Shown here: one piece after another, positions 61,525 to 64,000 of the stretch | Numbering within the stretch: position 1 is the first letter of the stretch | How the letters are laid out: every line of letters starts with the position of its first letter | Assembly (NCBI RefSeq): GCF_933775445.1 | Contig: NC_065877.1 | Span: 14,384,001 to 14,448,000, forward strand | Reading direction: 5' to 3' | DNA: 64,000 nucleotides | Source: Argentina anserina | Lineage: Eukaryota; Streptophyta; Magnoliopsida; Rosales; Rosaceae | Made by a program: the position numbers and the translations under genes | The notes under the pieces: model-generated | The model's database searches: none | What the model saw: the letters and a program-made list of their open reading frames with translations, nothing else | What the model was told of the DNA's origin: nothing

Positions 61525-63276
61525 ATGCGTAAAATCTCATCAATCTATCTGAGCATGACTCATTTACACAAGCTGGGAACACCATCCGTTCTCAAGTGGG
61601 TTTCTTCAAGCCTCTCTAGAGTATTAGGACATCCAGCTAGGTCAATTGGGTCTTTCCCAAATGCCCAACCCCCTAGGTTTTACACAACTAAAAAGACCCC
61701 TTTAACTCAAAACGGCAGAAATGCTGGTAGAGTGTCTCGTGCTGTTCGGCGAGAAGCGCAAGCTGCATTGTTAGACTATTTGTATTGTAATAGAGGCTTG
61801 CACTTTGCGGATGCTGAGAATATGAGCAAAAACTCGCCGCATTTTCTCAATAAGCTTTTGAAATGCGTTGGTAATGAGAAGGAAATCCGACAGACGATTG
61901 CCCATTACTTGCTTTACCACCCTCTTGATGAATTCGAGCCTTTCTTTGAGAGTTTGGGGTTGGAACCTTCTGAGTATTTTCATTTCCTTCCACATTATTC
62001 GATGTTCTTGGTCGATGAGAAGTTGTTGCTTCACAATTATGCTGTGTTATGTCAGTATGGGGTTGAGCGTAATTGGATAGGGAAGATATACAAGGAAGCC
62101 ACGGAAATTTTTCGGTATGATTTTGAGGTTTTGCGATCGAAACTTCAAGTTTTTGAAGAACTGGGTCTCAGTAGACATGCTATAGTCAGTTTTATTGTTG
62201 CCCGTCCTTGTTTGTTAGTTGGGGATGTAGATGAGGCATTTGTTGAGGTGTTGAAAATATTAAGGAGTCTTGGGTTTGAAACCAGTTGGGTTCAGGGGAA
62301 CTTGTCAGAATCGGAATCTTATAATTGGGGACGGATCCGTGGAGTTCTGAGTCTTCTTAGTGACATTTGTTGTAGTAACAAGCAGTTGGGTGCATTACTT
62401 GGCCAGCATCCAGATATTGTGTTTGAGGCTTCAGGGGAAAGAACTTTTTTACTAATTGGAATACTTCTAAAATTTGGATGCACAAAGAGCCAGATATGTT
62501 CATTATTTCTGCAGTTCCCGCAAATTGAAGTAACGAGATTTGTTTCAAATATAAGGAGATGCTTTTTGATCCTGAATGAAATCAGCATGGGGTTTACAGA
62601 GATAGGGAAGATTGTGCATTCTCAACCGCTGCTACTCGGTTCCATTGCGTTGAAAAGTACCAACACCTTACTTGTTAACTTAAAAATCGGCAAGAAGGAG
62701 CTGTCTAGATACATTCAGGAGAACCCGCAAGAAATGAAGAATTGGGTACTTAGGAAAACCCTTAGGCCATTAGAGCTGGAAGAGAGCCTCAGATCAAAGA
62801 CACCCAAGTTGAAGTTATTAAAAGATATAGGATTTTTAGAGAACCCTGGCAAAATAACAGAAGCTGTAAATCAGTTTAAGGGCAGTGGATGGGAGCTTCT
62901 GGAAAGATTTGATTGCATTGTTGAAGCTGGTTTAGATCGCGATGAAGTCTGTAAAATGATTAAAAGATGGCCTCCAGCTCTTTGTCAGTCAAAGAAACTT
63001 ATCGAAATGAAAATTGATCTCCTTGTCAATCATTTGTGTTATCCCTTATCAAGTTTGCTGGGCTTCCCAAGATATCTTTCTTGTGGAATAAAAAGGATCC
63101 GGCACAGGGTACTCGTGTACAATTGGCTCAAAAGTCAAGGGGCAGTAGATTCTGGTACTGCCTTGAGCCTTATTTTTTATCCCTCAGATTCATGTTTTCT
63201 AAGGAAGTTTGTAAATCATCATCCTGGTGGTCCTGAAGTTTGGCAGGATTTGAAGAATATAATTGATTCAGGGTGA
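61525..63276 (+). CDS. mTERF-domain protein, organelle-targeted (possibly SHOT1/mTERF18-like)
   Basis: Single-exon gene of 583 residues. An in-frame Met at 61555 (MTHLHKLGTPSVLKWVSSSL) is an equally good start. The N-terminus is rich in Ser, Arg and Lys with few acids (SRVLGHPARSIGSFPNAQPP, RFYTTKK), typical of a mitochondrial presequence. From about residue 110 the protein is a series of ~30-residue helical repeats with the mTERF pattern: LGLSRHAIVSFIVARPCLLV, FGCTKSQICSLFLQFPQIEV, ISMGFTEIGKIVHSQPLLL, AGLDRDEVCKMIKRWPPALC and a final LLGFPRYLSCGIKRIRHRVL. mTERF proteins bind nucleic acid and act in organelle transcription, RNA processing or translation. Absence of introns is common in the plant family. 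The resemblance to SHOT1 is from memory and uncertain. Confidence 0.92.
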   Translation: MRKISSIYLSMTHLHKLGTPSVLKWVSSSLSRVLGHPARSIGSFPNAQPPRFYTTKKTPLTQNGRNAGRVSRAVRREAQAALLDYLYCNRGLHFADAENMSKNSPHFLNKLLKCVGNEKEIRQTIAHYLLYHPLDEFEPFFESLGLEPSEYFHFLPHYSMFLVDEKLLLHNYAVLCQYGVERNWIGKIYKEATEIFRYDFEVLRSKLQVFEELGLSRHAIVSFIVARPCLLVGDVDEAFVEVLKILRSLGFETSWVQGNLSESESYNWGRIRGVLSLLSDICCSNKQLGALLGQHPDIVFEASGERTFLLIGILLKFGCTKSQICSLFLQFPQIEVTRFVSNIRRCFLILNEISMGFTEIGKIVHSQPLLLGSIALKSTNTLLVNLKIGKKELSRYIQENPQEMKNWVLRKTLRPLELEESLRSKTPKLKLLKDIGFLENPGKITEAVNQFKGSGWELLERFDCIVEAGLDRDEVCKMIKRWPPALCQSKKLIEMKIDLLVNHLCYPLSSLLGFPRYLSCGIKRIRHRVLVYNWLKSQGAVDSGTALSLIFYPSDSCFLRKFVNHHPGGPEVWQDLKNIIDSG

Positions 63277-64000
63277 GAAAAAAAAAGTCATTGCCCCCCA
63301 CTTTCAAGATTTTACACTGTTGTCTGTTAATGCTATTAGTGCTATTTTTTGTTTTTTGAACTTATTTATTGAGGATTAGCTAGTTGAAGGTGATATAGCA
63401 TCTAAAAATTAAAACAATGAAATCAGTTTATCATAACAGCTGCTTTTAGGCTTGTTTTTCTTACTGATTTACTGAGGATTTGCTATCTGAAGGTGATATA
63501 GCACCTAAGAGTTAAAACAACGAGATCAGTTATCATTACAGCATCTTCTTTGTAGCTAGAAATATTTTCTGTCACTTTCTGTTTGAATACAGTAGCTTGT
63601 GTTTATAGTCCTGGAAATATCTCTAGAATTGCAGCTTGCATTTCTGGGTTATAGATGGCGCTAATTTGATGTAGCTGCATAAGCGAATTTTCAGGCGAAT
63701 GAGCAAGGCATGAATAGTTAGGATAAATGCTTTCCAGCATTTTACATATCTACTTATGGAAAGAGATACCAAGCTGGCGAAGGGGCAAAGAAGAACCTGC
63801 ACAAGTGTTTCATGTCTGATACAAATTGACAGAACTAAATCGCTTGGTTTAAATTTCTTTAAAAAGCTTACTGACCCTAAATCTTCAAGGTTGTGAATAG
63901 ACTAGACCTCTAGTCGAGGGTATCTGCTGCAGGCTTCTGATTTTGTTCCAAGTGGAAAGGCGAAGTGCAGCAAGAACAGTGCCCTTTTGGAATGTTCGAT
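63277..64000. other. 3' region of the mTERF gene, with local duplication
   Basis: No coding frame. It contains a diverged direct duplication of about 85 bp (see the separate entry). The window ends without another gene start. Confidence 0.4.
63358..63545 (+). repeat. diverged tandem duplication in the mTERF 3' region
   Basis: About 63358-63445 and 63460-63545 share the same order of phrases: TTTATTGAGGATT / TTTACTGAGGATT, GAAGGTGATATAGCA in both, TTAAAACAATGAAATCAGTT / TTAAAACAACGAGATCAGTT, then TATCATAACAGC / TATCATTACAGC. Confidence 0.8.

Overview
The window reads as nuclear DNA of a flowering plant (eudicot). The genes have short exons split by AT-rich introns, the spaces between genes are long and AT-rich, and LTR retrotransposons, Mutator-like MITEs and simple repeats are common. 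The gene families (EMSY-like, MYB-CC, CWC15, mTERF, DUF761) are all plant-typical. A rosid, perhaps Rosaceae, is my impression from the protein sequences, but nothing here proves it. All exon coordinates come from reading splice sites and reading frames by hand.

Genes, left to right: (1) an EMSY-LIKE (ENT + Agenet/Tudor) chromatin reader on the minus strand, 81-3524, whose 3' end lies beyond the window; (2) a small single-exon secreted-peptide precursor, 9325-9630 (+); (3) a single-exon DUF761 protein, 37046-37690 (-); (4) a seven-exon MYB-CC (PHR1-like) transcription factor, 54311-56578 (+); (5) the spliceosome protein CWC15, 59017-60706 (+), with a likely GC-AG intron; (6) a single-exon mTERF organelle protein, 61525-63276 (+). 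A broken PRA1-family fragment lies at 51478-51760.

The central ~45 kb (about 5.9-52 kb) is transposon-rich. It holds: an orphan LTR with a primer-binding site followed by ~1 kb of ~20-bp tandem repeats (5.9-7.6 kb); a MITE carrying telomere-like repeats (11 kb); a ~500-bp tandem repeat at two loci (12.5-16.2 kb and 28.6-30.6 kb), the first split by a 2.5-kb solo LTR with a perfect target-site duplication; a decayed Ty1-copia element (about 17.9-25.9 kb) whose 3' LTR was itself hit by a 1.1-kb Mutator-like element with a perfect 9-bp duplication; an orphan LTR next to a copia integrase fragment (30.7-31.6 kb); another solo LTR (44.9-45.7 kb); several foldback or Mutator-like MITEs; and a second copia remnant (49.5-51.2 kb).

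The genes do not form a pathway. They are separate housekeeping or regulatory genes, clustered at the two edges and separated by repeat-filled space. I found no new multi-gene system. The best candidates for something little described are the secreted peptide gene, the ~500-bp repeat arrays that share one terminal sequence, and the Mutator-like element that encloses a retroelement-like leader.
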